Assembly: GCA_003978465.1 (NCBI GenBank)
Contig: QNZS01000042.1
Location: 1 to 44,240 of the forward strand
DNA from: Sulfurimonas sp.
GTDB lineage: Bacteria > Campylobacterota > Campylobacteria > Campylobacterales > Sulfurimonadaceae
Direction: 5' to 3'
Length of the DNA: 44,240 bases
Shown here: in pieces, positions 34,401 to 42,612 of the stretch
How the letters are laid out: every line of letters begins with the position of its first letter
How positions within the stretch are numbered: position 1 is the stretch's first letter
Made by a program: the position numbers and the translations under genes
The notes under the pieces: model-generated
Told to the model about the DNA's origin: nothing
Database searches by the model: none
What the model saw: the letters and a program-made list of their open reading frames with translations, nothing else

Positions 34401-35863
34401 GTATCATCACCCATAGCACCTGTTGTCTCTTTACCTTCTTTAAGCATTGGAAAAATAACCAGCTTACTTAACTCTTGTGTATAGTTAAAGTATCTCTGCT
34501 TTGCCTGCATCTCAGTTTTTGAAAATTTACACTTTTCAACCTCTGCAGTTATAGCATGCTCTTGAAGATAGGACATATTTTTAGACAACCACTTATCATA
34601 GTTGTGCATAGTTTTAAGATGATCATTAATATCTTCATTTTTAAGCACTTTACCATACTTAAGATCGATTCCTATCATCTCACCAGATTGTAGCCTGCCT
34701 CTCTCAACGATTTCTTCCTCTGGCAACTCAAGCACACCATACTCTGAAGATATAAGCATTCTGTTATCAGTTGTACGAATATACTTAGCTGGTCTGAGTC
34801 CATTTCTATCTATAACACAGCCTATATATCTTCCATTTGTCATACTAACAGCTGCTGGTCCATCCCATGGTTCAAAACAAGTACTTGCATACTCATAAAA
34901 TGCTCTTAGTTTAGAATCCATTGCATGGTCATTATGCCAAGCTGCAGGAATCATTGAGCGTGCAGCTTTAAAGAAATCTACACCATTTACATGTAGGAAC
35001 TCCATAAAGTTATCCAGACTAGCAGAGTCACTCATACCATCTTGAATAATATCCATTAGTTTATTCATCTCGTCTTTGCTGAAAACACTAGACTCTACTG
35101 CAGCCATTTTAGCTTTTACATTAAATCTATTTGCTGTTACTGAATTTATCTCACCATTATGTGCAATAGTTCTAAAAGGTTGTGCTAGTTTCCACTGAGG
35201 CAAGGTATTTGTCGAGAATCTTTGATGGAAAAGACAAAAAGAGATTTTAAAACTTTCAGATGCTAAATCTTTATAAAACTTTTTAATGTGTGTTGGCATT
35301 ACAAGACCTTTGTAGGAGACTACGGTCGTTGAAAATGACGGAATATAAAATGTTTGATCATCTTTAAGTTTTGCTTCAATCTCTTTTCTAGAGAGATAGA
35401 TTAAAGCATCGAGCCTTTCGTTGGCAACAGGAGAAGCAGGTACAACAAAAAGCTGTTTAATCATTGGTAACATACTCAATGCTTGTTCACCAAGTGCACC
35501 TTTATCAATAGGTACTTCTCTTGTGTAGATGATTTTCAAATCATTATTTTCGCACACAGAGTTAATAACAGAAAAGTCATCCTCATTTGTAGAAAAGACC
35601 ATTGCTACAGCAAATTGTTCTGGTATCTCTATATCACTTTTAGCAAGCTCTTCTTCAAAAAAAGACTTTGGCATAGAGAGTAGTAAACCTGAACCGTCTC
35701 CAGTTATCCCATCTGCTGCTACCGCTCCCCTATGCATCATTCTTGACAATGATGTGATTGCATCCTCTAAGTTTTTATGTGTAGGCTTATTATCTATCGA
35801 AGCTAATAACCCAAATCCACAGTTATCTTTAAAAGAAGATAGTATATCTAAATTACATCCCAT
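31430..35863 (-). CDS. gltB: Glutamate synthase large subunit
   Basis: GltB makes glutamate from glutamine and 2-oxoglutarate. The 1477-residue protein begins with a class II glutaminase domain whose nucleophile Cys is C15 (DNCGFG), so 14 residues are removed by processing. The central domain is at about 470-780. The FMN/synthase domain at about 830-1200 contains GGEGG and the 3Fe-4S cysteines in CIMLRVCHMNTC, and the GXGXG beta-helix domain (about 1230-1460) closes the protein. The ATG at 35863 has AGAAGGA at the right distance. A 26-codon upstream extension would overlap the promoter and is rejected. No gltD lies next to it. Confidence 0.95.
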   Translation of the reverse strand: MGCNLDILSSFKDNCGFGLLASIDNKPTHKNLEDAITSLSRMMHRGAVAADGITGDGSGLLLSMPKSFFEEELAKSDIEIPEQFAVAMVFSTNEDDFSVINSVCENNDLKIIYTREVPIDKGALGEQALSMLPMIKQLFVVPASPVANERLDALIYLSRKEIEAKLKDDQTFYIPSFSTTVVSYKGLVMPTHIKKFYKDLASESFKISFCLFHQRFSTNTLPQWKLAQPFRTIAHNGEINSVTANRFNVKAKMAAVESSVFSKDEMNKLMDIIQDGMSDSASLDNFMEFLHVNGVDFFKAARSMIPAAWHNDHAMDSKLRAFYEYASTCFEPWDGPAAVSMTNGRYIGCVIDRNGLRPAKYIRTTDNRMLISSEYGVLELPEEEIVERGRLQSGEMIGIDLKYGKVLKNEDINDHLKTMHNYDKWLSKNMSYLQEHAITAEVEKCKFSKTEMQAKQRYFNYTQELSKLVIFPMLKEGKETTGAMGDDTPIAAFSTQQRNFTDFFKQKFAQVTNPPMDSIREKTVMSLNTGFGEIRNVLSDDPEHGKRLKTVLPIMSAEKFSILQEFGDENSSRYDLAYKSGKYSTAYTDNLKASLDTLIEKIIVDVRDNGVRTIILDDRELDTDNKVIPMLMAIGALSQKLLDVKLRHLVSIVAVSGEVFDPHSAACMLSYGATAIFPYLLYFTVEELAEGTEYAQDISFNMRRFRRAMGAGLSKIMSKMGIATLSSYRNSRLFDVIGLSDEIVNDCFVGSESLLAGLSYSDIDERLNSNHARAYTDMFDGKEKALYKGGYYKYRKGEEFHDLSRSTIAAIQDAATSGKKEDWNKLKELVDGRDKKFIRDFFDLKSDREAISVDEVEPLSEIFKRFSTAAMSMGSISQEAHETLATAMNKIGAKSNSGEGGEAKERLNSNRNSKIKQIASGRFGVTPEYLQSAEELQIKVAQGAKPGEGGQLPGSKVSPLIATLRYTKPGVTLISPPPHHDIYSIEDLAQLIYDLKQANPKARVAVKLVSSAGVGTIASGVAKAYADKIIISGGDGGTGAAPIGSVRFAGNPWELGLLEAHNSLKVNNLRGQVTLETDGGLKTGLDVVKAAIMGAEAYAFGTGALVTVGCIMLRVCHMNTCAVGVATQDEKLREKFNGNVDKVVNYFTLLAEDVREILALLGYKSIEEIVGQDHLLNVIDDAFAQKFDFESLIYRIEGVNTCQVPFNEPYDQNEYEKALIQELLPTIENPEKAIVLEKEISNLNRSFATRISGEIASRYGNDGLPDNTITLNMKGVAGQSLGAFMTKGININLYGAGNDYIGKGMNGGNIVITAEKSGQEFALGGNTCLYGATGGSLYINGQVGERFAVRNSGATTIVEGTGDNPCEYMTGGTVVILGKTGNNFGAGMTGGKAFVYDEDRTFYEKVNTELVEAIRLDNDEFDVDMFELKRLLEDFVAKTGSQKAQDILHSYRSEIRKIWMIIPRGERPSLEASKRGE

Positions 35864-35905
35864 TGTATTCCTTCTTGATTTCATAGATAAGTATTTCCTA
35901 TCTAG

Positions 35906-35934
35906 AGTATAATAATTACAGAAGGATATCTCAA
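35906..35934 (-). promoter_or_regulatory. gltB promoter
   Basis: On the minus strand TTGAGA (35929-35934) and TATACT (35906-35911) are separated by 17 bases, the best sigma-70 match in the window. The leader to the ATG at 35863 would be about 35 bases. Confidence 0.62.
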
Positions 35935-35961
35935 AAAGCATTAAAAAAAGGTTAATTTTCT

Positions 35962-36275
35962 ATGTAGGGCTATATCATCAATCTTAAAAAGTCAAAGGTG
36001 GGGACTGAATAGTAACTATATTGTCTCATCATAGATTAAAAACTCTTTATAGGTTCTATGGTGCTAGACATGGAACTATCAACATAAAATCCAAGATAGA
36101 CTATGAGGTAGAACCAAGTGCTAAAAGTACTATTGGTAGACTTAAAGATGTCGTTCATATAGGTTTTTCATGTATAAATGATTTTAAACTTCTAAGACTT
36201 TGGCAAGACTTTATAGTATGTAAACAAACTATGGGATTGCACAACTTAAATGTCATGATGATTACCTCTGATTAA
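35962..36275 (+). pseudogene. Dead partial duplicate of recO
   Basis: This stretch copies the first 85 codons of the intact recO about 440 bases downstream. It begins ATG TAG GGC TAT ATC ATC AAT, against ATG CAA GGC TAT ATA ATC AAT in the intact gene, so codon 2 is now a stop; codons 10-27 hold more stops. From LYRFYGARHGTINI through DYEVEPSAK, RLKDVVHIGFS and LLRLWQDFI the reading frame is nearly identical in protein but differs at many third positions. After DFI the similarity ends. The open frame starting at 36021 is this remnant, not a gene. Confidence 0.85.
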
Positions 36276-36403
36276 CTGAAGAATGAAAATAAAGATACAA
36301 ATACAATTACAACTAATAATACTAATACTAATTCGATAAAATTTACAACTTTCCTCTATACTAAAAAGCATACTCATAACTCTAATAATGTTATAATGAT
36401 ACT
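36276..36403. repeat. AT-rich spacer with short triplet-like repeats before recO
   Basis: Between the dead and intact recO copies, 36294-36340 is low-complexity: ACAAATACAATTACAACTAATAATACTAATACTAATT. It could be leftover coding sequence rich in Thr and Asn codons or simple-sequence expansion. A similar ACAATT triplet run occurs in the remnant before fliN. Confidence 0.45.
36392..36397 (+). promoter_or_regulatory. -10 box for recO, implying a leaderless mRNA
   Basis: TATAAT ends seven bases before the recO ATG at 36404, so transcription would begin at the start codon. No Shine-Dalgarno sequence fits in GATACT. Confidence 0.5.
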
Positions 36404-37021
36404 ATGCAAGGCTATATAATCAATATTAACAAAGTTAAAGAAGAAGACCTTATTGTTACAATCCTCTCTGATGGAAGTTTAGAGACTCTATACCGCTTTT
36501 ATGGGGCACGTCATGGCACTATAAATATCGGTTTTAAAATAGATTATGAGATAGAGCCATCCGCAAAGACTACAATTCATAGACTTAAAGATGTTATTCA
36601 CATCGGTTATTCGTGGATAAATGATTATAAACTACTAAGATGTTGGCAAGACTTTATAGGACTTTTTTATAAACACCTCAAAGATGCCGAAGAACTTGGC
36701 TCTTTTTACTTTGAACTTTTTGAGAATGCTCAAGCACAATGGAATAAACAAAATCCTAAAAGAGTAGCTATAGAAGCTTATGTAAAACTCTTAGAATATG
36801 AAGGGCGTCTACATAAAGAGCATTACTGTTTTTTATGTTCTAAAGAGATAGAGGGTGATATCTCAATTATACGAGCCTTTTTACCTACACACTATAACTG
36901 TACACATACTTACGGTATCAAACGCTCTGCCTTAGATGAACTATATACGAATAAATCAAGCCTTTTTTTAAGTGATAAAGAGGTCGATAGACTTTGGAGT
37001 GTTTTGCTCGATGGTCTATAA
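36404..37021 (+). CDS. recO: Recombination mediator RecO, short epsilon type
   Basis: RecO loads RecA onto SSB-coated single strands together with RecR. The 205-residue protein matches the short RecO of Campylobacterota: an N-terminal OB-like part (MQGYIININKVKEEDLIVTI), the LYRFYGARHG turn, a helical middle, and a degenerate zinc site with C142-x2-C145 and C166. It is about 40 residues shorter than E. coli RecO. The stop overlaps the next start as TAATG. A broken copy of its 5' half lies upstream. Confidence 0.88.
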   Translation: MQGYIININKVKEEDLIVTILSDGSLETLYRFYGARHGTINIGFKIDYEIEPSAKTTIHRLKDVIHIGYSWINDYKLLRCWQDFIGLFYKHLKDAEELGSFYFELFENAQAQWNKQNPKRVAIEAYVKLLEYEGRLHKEHYCFLCSKEIEGDISIIRAFLPTHYNCTHTYGIKRSALDELYTNKSSLFLSDKEVDRLWSVLLDGL

Positions 37022-38103
37022 TGGTTCTACTTTTAAAAGACTTATATAACGAGAAGTACATAGAACTTCTTTGTCAAAAGATAAGTCATGTATACCCAGA
37101 TTTTAAATCTATAGCATTTAAAAAAGCTATTTTTAATACACAATGGAGAGAGTATGAACTAAAGGAGAGGATGCATCATATAAGTACTACTCTTGGGGAG
37201 TACCTACCCAAGTTTTACTCTGAAGTTATTAATATTCTTTGTTTAATTTTTACTAATATGAACACAAATCATAGGATTGAAAATATGATATTTCAGGATT
37301 TTGTTGAAGTTTACGGTTTAAACTCGTTTGATACTTCGATGAAAGCACTTGAAGTATTTACAGTTAACTCTTCTTCTGAATTTGCGATTAGACAGTTTCT
37401 CCTAAAGTATGAAAAGAAAACTATGCGACAGATGCTTCTGTGGACTATTTGTGAAAATGAGTATGTCAGACGTCTAGCCTCTGAAGGATGTCGTCCTCGT
37501 CTCCCATGGGCAATTTCACTTCCTGCATTTAAGAGTAATCCTGCATCTGTTTTAAAGCTCTTAGATCTATTAAAGGACGATAGCAGTGCTTATGTCCGCA
37601 AAAGTGTAGCGAATAACCTCAATGACATCTCAAAAGATAATCCCCAACTAATAAAAGAGCTTACAAAAAAATGGTTAGGCTTTAGTAAAGAGAGAGATAC
37701 ACTTTTAAAACATGCATGCAGAACACTGCTTAAATCGAGTGACAGTGAAGTTTTAGCACTCTTTGGTTTTACTCAACCTACAAACATCTTTTTAGAGAAC
37801 TTTATCCATACTACAAGTCTGAGAATGGGTAAAGAGTTAGAGTTTTCTTTTGATATTGTAAGTCCAGTTGCACTTGGTAAACTTCGAATAGAATTTGTGA
37901 TAGGGTTTTTACGAAAAAATGACAAGCATAATAAAAAAGTATTTAAAATTGCAGAAGGTACCTATTGTAAAATGAATAAAACAGTCTCTAAAACTTACTC
38001 ATTTAGACCTATTAGTACTAGAGCTTATTACAGGGGAGAACAAAAGCTCTCTATCCTTATAAATGGTGTAGTCTTTAAAGAGGTTTCTTTTACACTAGAC
38101 TAG
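37021..38103 (+). CDS. AlkC-like DNA alkylation repair protein
   Basis: This 360-residue protein has HEAT-like repeats of the AlkC/AlkD glycosylase superfamily. Residues 155-164 (EGCRPRLPWA) and SSAYVRKSVANNLNDISKD are hallmark AlkC segments. AlkC removes 3-methyladenine and related cationic bases without flipping the base. After about residue 262 a beta-rich domain (LEFSFDIVSP, LRIEFVIGFLRK, LSILINGVVFK) fits the immunoglobulin-like extension of the longer AlkC group. The start overlaps the recO stop (TAATG), so the glycosylase is translationally coupled to a recombination protein. The stop directly abuts that of selO on the other strand. Confidence 0.85.
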   Translation: MVLLLKDLYNEKYIELLCQKISHVYPDFKSIAFKKAIFNTQWREYELKERMHHISTTLGEYLPKFYSEVINILCLIFTNMNTNHRIENMIFQDFVEVYGLNSFDTSMKALEVFTVNSSSEFAIRQFLLKYEKKTMRQMLLWTICENEYVRRLASEGCRPRLPWAISLPAFKSNPASVLKLLDLLKDDSSAYVRKSVANNLNDISKDNPQLIKELTKKWLGFSKERDTLLKHACRTLLKSSDSEVLALFGFTQPTNIFLENFIHTTSLRMGKELEFSFDIVSPVALGKLRIEFVIGFLRKNDKHNKKVFKIAEGTYCKMNKTVSKTYSFRPISTRAYYRGEQKLSILINGVVFKEVSFTLD

Positions 38104-39543
38104 TTAAGAGGAGCAAGAAAGCCCTATGTTTTTATACTCTTCTGGTGTATCACCCGCAAAGTGTTCAAACTCTGGTAATTCATCATAAGGGTGTGCTGCC
38201 AGATATAAGAGCTGTTCTACCCTTGAAAAGTCACCATCTTCAGCCAAGACTATAGCCTCTTGAATCATATAATTTTTTAAGACATATTTTGGGTTTTCTT
38301 GTAACATCATCTGTGTACGTATGTTATGTGTAATCTCTTCAAACTCAAGTCTTTTATCATAAAGTGATAACCACTTGTCTATCACTACAGGGTCCATAGC
38401 AATGTCATATAAATCTTCTCTATTTCCATCGTAATGACTTAAAGTTCTAAAGAAAAGAGTATGATCAACAAAGGCATCATGTAGAGCTACAATAAGATCC
38501 TCTACAAGTTGAGCATCACTATCTAATTTTTGAGTGAGACCTAATTTAGTACGCATAACATCTATGTAAGCATTTGGATACAAAGTAGCACCGTATTCTT
38601 CTAGTTTTTTATCCATCTTATCTTTTGGAATGATTGGTGAAAGTGCTTTGGCAAGCATTGTAAGGTTCCAGTATGCAACATTAGGCTGTTCTGAATAACT
38701 ATAACGACCAACTGTGTCTGAGCAATTACAGATATAACCAAAATTAAAGTCATCCATCATAGCAAAAGGACCATAGTCAATTGTAAGACCAGCAATAGAC
38801 ATGTTATCTGTGTTCATCACACCATGGTTAAAACCTATTCCCTGCCACTGTGCTATAAGTATTGCAGTTTTATCAACAACTTCACAAAACATCTTTAAGA
38901 GACGATCTTCATCACCTTGTAAATGTGCAAAAGACTCTTCTATTACATATTCTGCAAGTGCATGTAGCTTGTCATATGCCCGGTTATAGTAAAAGTACTC
39001 AAATGTTCCAAAACGCACCCAACTTGTAGACATACGCATTACAATAGCTGCATTTTCTATATTGTTACGAATTATTTTTGTTTTAGAACCGATGATGCCA
39101 AGTGCTCTTGTTGTGGCGATGCCAAGATGGAACATCGACTCACTCATTAGGTACTCACGAATTGATGAGCGAATAGCAGCTCTTCCATCAGCTGAGCGAG
39201 AGTAAAGTGTTTCCCCTGCCCCTTTGGTCTGTAAGTTCCAACCATTAAGAGTTCCAAGGTTATTTACTCTTCCATCACCTAACCATGGGTTATAGTGTCC
39301 AAACTGGTGTCCAGCATAACACATAGCAAAAGGAGATGCACCAGTAGGGATAAAAGTACCATTAAGCAGTGAAACTAAAAGAGGATCAGAAGCACTTCCT
39401 TCATCAAGTTCTAGCAGGCTTGCTGCCGCTGGATTAAAGCTTATAAGGTAAGGTTCTTCAAGTGGATCACTCTTAGTTAAGTTGTAAAACTCCTCATCAA
39501 GTGTTAGATAAGGAGTTTGTAATATCATATTCTCTATATTCAT
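38104..39543 (-). CDS. selO: SelO/YdiU protein AMPylase
   Basis: SelO is a pseudokinase-fold enzyme that transfers AMP to Ser/Thr/Tyr of redox proteins. The 479 residues carry the signature GHQFGHYNPWLGDGR (78-92), NLQTKGAGETLYSR with the ATP-binding Lys, HGVMNTDN (240-247, catalytic loop) and IDYGPFAMMD (metal site). The C-terminal LSCSS ends with Cys in the place where eukaryotic SelO has selenocysteine. Many bacterial SelO proteins have this Cys. The gene is alone on its strand apart from the methyltransferase upstream. Confidence 0.93.
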   Translation of the reverse strand: MNIENMILQTPYLTLDEEFYNLTKSDPLEEPYLISFNPAAASLLELDEGSASDPLLVSLLNGTFIPTGASPFAMCYAGHQFGHYNPWLGDGRVNNLGTLNGWNLQTKGAGETLYSRSADGRAAIRSSIREYLMSESMFHLGIATTRALGIIGSKTKIIRNNIENAAIVMRMSTSWVRFGTFEYFYYNRAYDKLHALAEYVIEESFAHLQGDEDRLLKMFCEVVDKTAILIAQWQGIGFNHGVMNTDNMSIAGLTIDYGPFAMMDDFNFGYICNCSDTVGRYSYSEQPNVAYWNLTMLAKALSPIIPKDKMDKKLEEYGATLYPNAYIDVMRTKLGLTQKLDSDAQLVEDLIVALHDAFVDHTLFFRTLSHYDGNREDLYDIAMDPVVIDKWLSLYDKRLEFEEITHNIRTQMMLQENPKYVLKNYMIQEAIVLAEDGDFSRVEQLLYLAAHPYDELPEFEHFAGDTPEEYKNIGLSCSS

Positions 39544-39614
39544 AACAAAATTTTACATTGATACTTTTAAATCATAGCTTGTTTTATCTAGTAGTTTTTA
39601 CTTCTTTGAAAAGA

Positions 39615-40169
39615 CTAAGAAGATTTCCTCCCTACAAGTGAAGCCACCATTGTATATTCACCACTTAAGTTTATATCTCTTCGTTCTTCATAGTATATAA
39701 TATCAAGTCCTATAAAGGAGTGTAGAAGCTCATTCTTTCTCAAAAGAAACTCAGGGTTTACAGGCTGAATGAAATCACCATGTGCTATGATAAATGTCTC
39801 AAAAATCACAAGACCACCTTCACGAAGTGCCTCTTTTATCTGAGGCATTAAGCGCCGTGAGAGAAAATTGATGTTGACGATAAGGTCATACTTGTTTATC
39901 TCTAAGTTATATGTATCTAAATCAACCTCAAACTTCTTGATACTTTTTGTATCTTTAATCTCTGAGAGTGCATAATCACTAATGTCAACAGCATCAACTA
40001 AAAATCCATTTTCTGCTATAAAGTGAGTGTTTCGTCCTGTTCCACATGCGATATCTAAAGCTTCACCAACTTGAGCCTCATTAATATACTTTTGTAGTAG
40101 TGGCTCTACATTATGTCGCATTGGTTTTTCAACATGGCGTTTGTTCCAACGTTCTTTATCTTCTATCAT
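39615..40169 (-). CDS. TehB-like class I SAM-dependent methyltransferase
   Basis: This 184-residue methyltransferase has motif I ALDIACGTGRNTHFIAE (about 37-53), an acidic motif II (VDAVDIS), YDLIVNINFLSRRL (motif IV) and GGLVIFETFI. The order and length resemble TehB and other small-molecule thiol or chalcogen methyltransferases. The substrate is not identifiable. It starts 15 codons before the first helix with no partner gene. About 70 bases separate its stop from the selO start. Confidence 0.83.
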   Translation of the reverse strand: MIEDKERWNKRHVEKPMRHNVEPLLQKYINEAQVGEALDIACGTGRNTHFIAENGFLVDAVDISDYALSEIKDTKSIKKFEVDLDTYNLEINKYDLIVNINFLSRRLMPQIKEALREGGLVIFETFIIAHGDFIQPVNPEFLLRKNELLHSFIGLDIIYYEERRDINLSGEYTMVASLVGRKSS

Positions 40170-40634
40170 TGTTTATCCTCTTGCTTTCTAAGGTAATGCT
40201 TATTTTCTTCCTTAATTATATAACAATCTCCCTCATTTCCTATTATTTTTCATAGAATTAGCATTTTGAGCTAAATTTTTTTATATAAAACACCTAGGAA
40301 AATATGTAAATATAACACACTTAGTTTATGCAAATTTAAGACTTAATTAAAAACAAAAAGCTAACCATTAAAAATGATATTCAAACAAATATTAGAAACA
40401 TCCTACAAAAAATATCTCTACAAAAGAAAACATTGTACTTGCAGGTGAGGAAATAGACTTACCAAGACAACTTGAAAGGACTGATAGGAGAAGGTACTTG
40501 GTTATTTACTTTTTATCAATCCACACGAAATTTTGACACTACAAGCAAAACAAAAATTACTGTGTTATTACTTTGAAGTTCAAAATTTTCAACTTCAACT
40601 AAAGTATGAACTAGGAATACTCTTAAACAAAGGG
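40170..40634. other. Gap with no assignable gene, possibly decayed coding sequence
   Basis: The plus strand has short protein-like stretches in different frames, all broken by stops: NDIQTNIRNILQKISLQ (about 40370-40430), NIVLAGEEIDLPRQLERTDR (about 40429-40490) and INPHEILTLQAKQK (from about 40518). Together they look like a decayed gene, but I cannot name a family. The part next to the methyltransferase gene (40170-40320) is AT-rich and should hold its promoter. Confidence 0.35.
40573..40598. terminator. Palindrome after nspC, possible terminator
   Basis: TTGAAGTT and AACTTCAA pair perfectly around a C-AAAATTTT-C centre. It lies about 37 bases after the nspC stop on the minus strand. The A/T core gives some U content, but there is no long U run. 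Confidence 0.35.
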
Positions 40635-41774
40635 TTAACTCAACCTACTTCTATATGTTTCATATTCAAACTCTTTAACAACTTCTATAGTGCCATCTAA
40701 TCGTTTTAGAACTAAGGATGGAAGTTTTATACCATTAAATGTAGTATTTTTCACAAATGTATAATGTATTTGATCTTCAAAGATTAGCTTATCCCCTACT
40801 TTTAAAGGTTCATCAAAAGAATAATCTCCCATAATGTCACCGGCGAGACAAGTGTTTCCACCTAAGCGATAGGTGTATTTTTTCTCGTTTGTAACTCCAG
40901 CATTTCTTACTTCTGCTCGATAAGGCATAGCTAAAGTATCTGGCATATGTGCTTCTGCTGAAGTATCAAGAATGGCGATATTCATTCCATTCTCAAAAAT
41001 ATCTAAAACAGTAGATACTAAATAGCCACTTTCCCAGCCAACTGCTTCACCTGGTTCTAAATAGATATCTATTTGGTATTTCAAATGAAACTCTTTGATT
41101 ATACAAACTAATCTCTCTATATCATAACCTTTTTTAGTTATGTGATGCCCCCCACCAAAATTTATATATTTTAAATTTTTAAAATATATACTAAAATCTC
41201 TTTCAAAAGCAAATAATACTTCTTCTAAGGCATCAACACCTTGTTCACATAAGGCATGAAAGTTAAGTCCATCTAAGCTACTTAAGGTACTTTCATCGAT
41301 ATTTTTGAGTGTTGTACCTAAACGAGAGTAGAGTCCACAAGGGTTGTAAATATCTTTTGGAGAGGCTGACACTTCAGGGTTTATCCGTAAAGAAGTATGA
41401 ATATTTGGATTAATTTTTTTGGCTTTTAAAAGAAATTTGTTTAATTGGTTCGGAGAATTAAATACTATATGATTTGAGATTTTCGCTATCTCCTCAATCT
41501 CTTCTTCTTTAAATGCAGGTGAATATGTGTGGATTTCTGCTTGTGCATTATGGCAATTAAACTCTTCTTTTGCGAGTCTGGCCTCATATAAACCACTTGC
41601 CGTACAACCCTTAAGATACTTAGAAACTAAAGAAAATGTAGAAAACATTGCAAAACCCTTTAGTGCTAAAATTATTTTAGCACCACTGCGTTTTTGGATA
41701 TCATCAAGTATTTTAAGGTTATTTTCTAATAATCTCTCATCACAAAGATAATATGGTGTTCTTATATTTTCCAT
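40635..41774 (-). CDS. nspC: Carboxynorspermidine/carboxyspermidine decarboxylase
   Basis: NspC is a PLP enzyme of the alanine-racemase fold that decarboxylates carboxynorspermidine or carboxyspermidine, the last step of the alternative polyamine route used by Campylobacterota and vibrios. The 379 residues show the PLP Lys K39 in ALKGFAMFS, the glycine loop FGGGHHITKKGYD, EPGEAVGW and the second active-site element C309 in NTCLAGD. It is the last of three genes in the operon with the dehydrogenase and an HDOD gene. Confidence 0.94.
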   Translation of the reverse strand: MENIRTPYYLCDERLLENNLKILDDIQKRSGAKIILALKGFAMFSTFSLVSKYLKGCTASGLYEARLAKEEFNCHNAQAEIHTYSPAFKEEEIEEIAKISNHIVFNSPNQLNKFLLKAKKINPNIHTSLRINPEVSASPKDIYNPCGLYSRLGTTLKNIDESTLSSLDGLNFHALCEQGVDALEEVLFAFERDFSIYFKNLKYINFGGGHHITKKGYDIERLVCIIKEFHLKYQIDIYLEPGEAVGWESGYLVSTVLDIFENGMNIAILDTSAEAHMPDTLAMPYRAEVRNAGVTNEKKYTYRLGGNTCLAGDIMGDYSFDEPLKVGDKLIFEDQIHYTFVKNTTFNGIKLPSLVLKRLDGTIEVVKEFEYETYRSRLS

Positions 41775-41777
41775 GAC

Positions 41778-42611
41778 TCAGGAGTGGTTCTTTAGATAAG
41801 TTTCTTTTATACTTATACAAACACTTTTAAAGTGTACAACATCTAGACCTATCTCAGAGACTATTTCAGCAGCTTCATTGATAGAGTCTTCTGTGAAAAT
41901 ACTTGATACATTTACTGCCGTTCGTACAGCATCAAGAATATCTATATAGTGACTTATTATTGGTGATACACCATGTTCGAAGTCTAAACCCTTAAGTATA
42001 TCAACATACAGTTGATCTAAATGCCAGTGTTCAAATAAAAGACCACTTATATAGTATGAAGATGTACCAAAAAGAGAGTTTTCATATACTGAAATATTTA
42101 CTGCATTTTTAATTCCATTAATAAACTCTTTTATAGTCGTCTCATGTACTACTTCTTGTGCGACTACAAGTTTTCCAGACTCCATTATTAACGCAAGTGG
42201 AGTTAAAATCTGGGCATCGTGTAAATCAACTTTTGAATACCATTTATTCATAAGAATACACTGCATATGAGATATATCGTTAAACTTAGTATTCGAGAGT
42301 CTATATGGTCTTAAATTTGCTACTATCGAGAATTCTATTGAATAATACACTATGAAACCATACATTGCATGTATCCCACAAAGATTAATCGCTTGAGAAA
42401 TAGAAGTAATTTGTTCGGGAAAACAATACAAGGGAGAATTAATCATCTTGAGTATATTTAGAGAGAGCACAGCATCTCTCTCTATAGCTTCTACTAATAT
42501 GATGATATTCACATTTTCAGCTCCATCTTCGAACATTTTTCTAATCATCTGTGTAGTATCTAGAAGTGGTGCTAAAGCATTTATATGGTTAACTATACTT
42601 CTAGAATTCAT
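41778..42611 (-). CDS. HDOD-domain protein
   Basis: This 277-residue protein has an HDOD domain (about 15-200), a helical relative of HD phosphohydrolases that lacks the metal-binding HD pair. Typical segments are VEAIERDAVLSLNILKMINSP and ITSISQAINLCGIHAMYGFI. HDOD proteins act in signalling, often linked to c-di-GMP or chemotaxis, without known enzymatic activity. It lies between the two norspermidine genes with gaps of one and three bases, so it is cotranscribed with them. There is no receiver or GGDEF/EAL domain attached. Confidence 0.85.
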   Translation of the reverse strand: MNSRSIVNHINALAPLLDTTQMIRKMFEDGAENVNIIILVEAIERDAVLSLNILKMINSPLYCFPEQITSISQAINLCGIHAMYGFIVYYSIEFSIVANLRPYRLSNTKFNDISHMQCILMNKWYSKVDLHDAQILTPLALIMESGKLVVAQEVVHETTIKEFINGIKNAVNISVYENSLFGTSSYYISGLLFEHWHLDQLYVDILKGLDFEHGVSPIISHYIDILDAVRTAVNVSSIFTEDSINEAAEIVSEIGLDVVHFKSVCISIKETYLKNHS

Positions 42612-42612
42612 A

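Noticed and set aside
35529-35912. 127-codon plus-strand open frame opposite the gltB start
   Set aside because: It overlaps the glutaminase domain and promoter of gltB and has no ribosome site.
35864-35941. Longer gltB start at 35941
   Set aside because: It would overlap the -35/-10 promoter, and class II glutaminases need the Cys close to the N-terminus. ATG 35863 has a strong ribosome site.
36021-36275. 84-codon open frame as a second functional RecO or antagonist
   Set aside because: It lacks the N-terminal part and the zinc region, and its upstream sequence is recO codons with stops. A truncated product is possible but there is no ribosome site.
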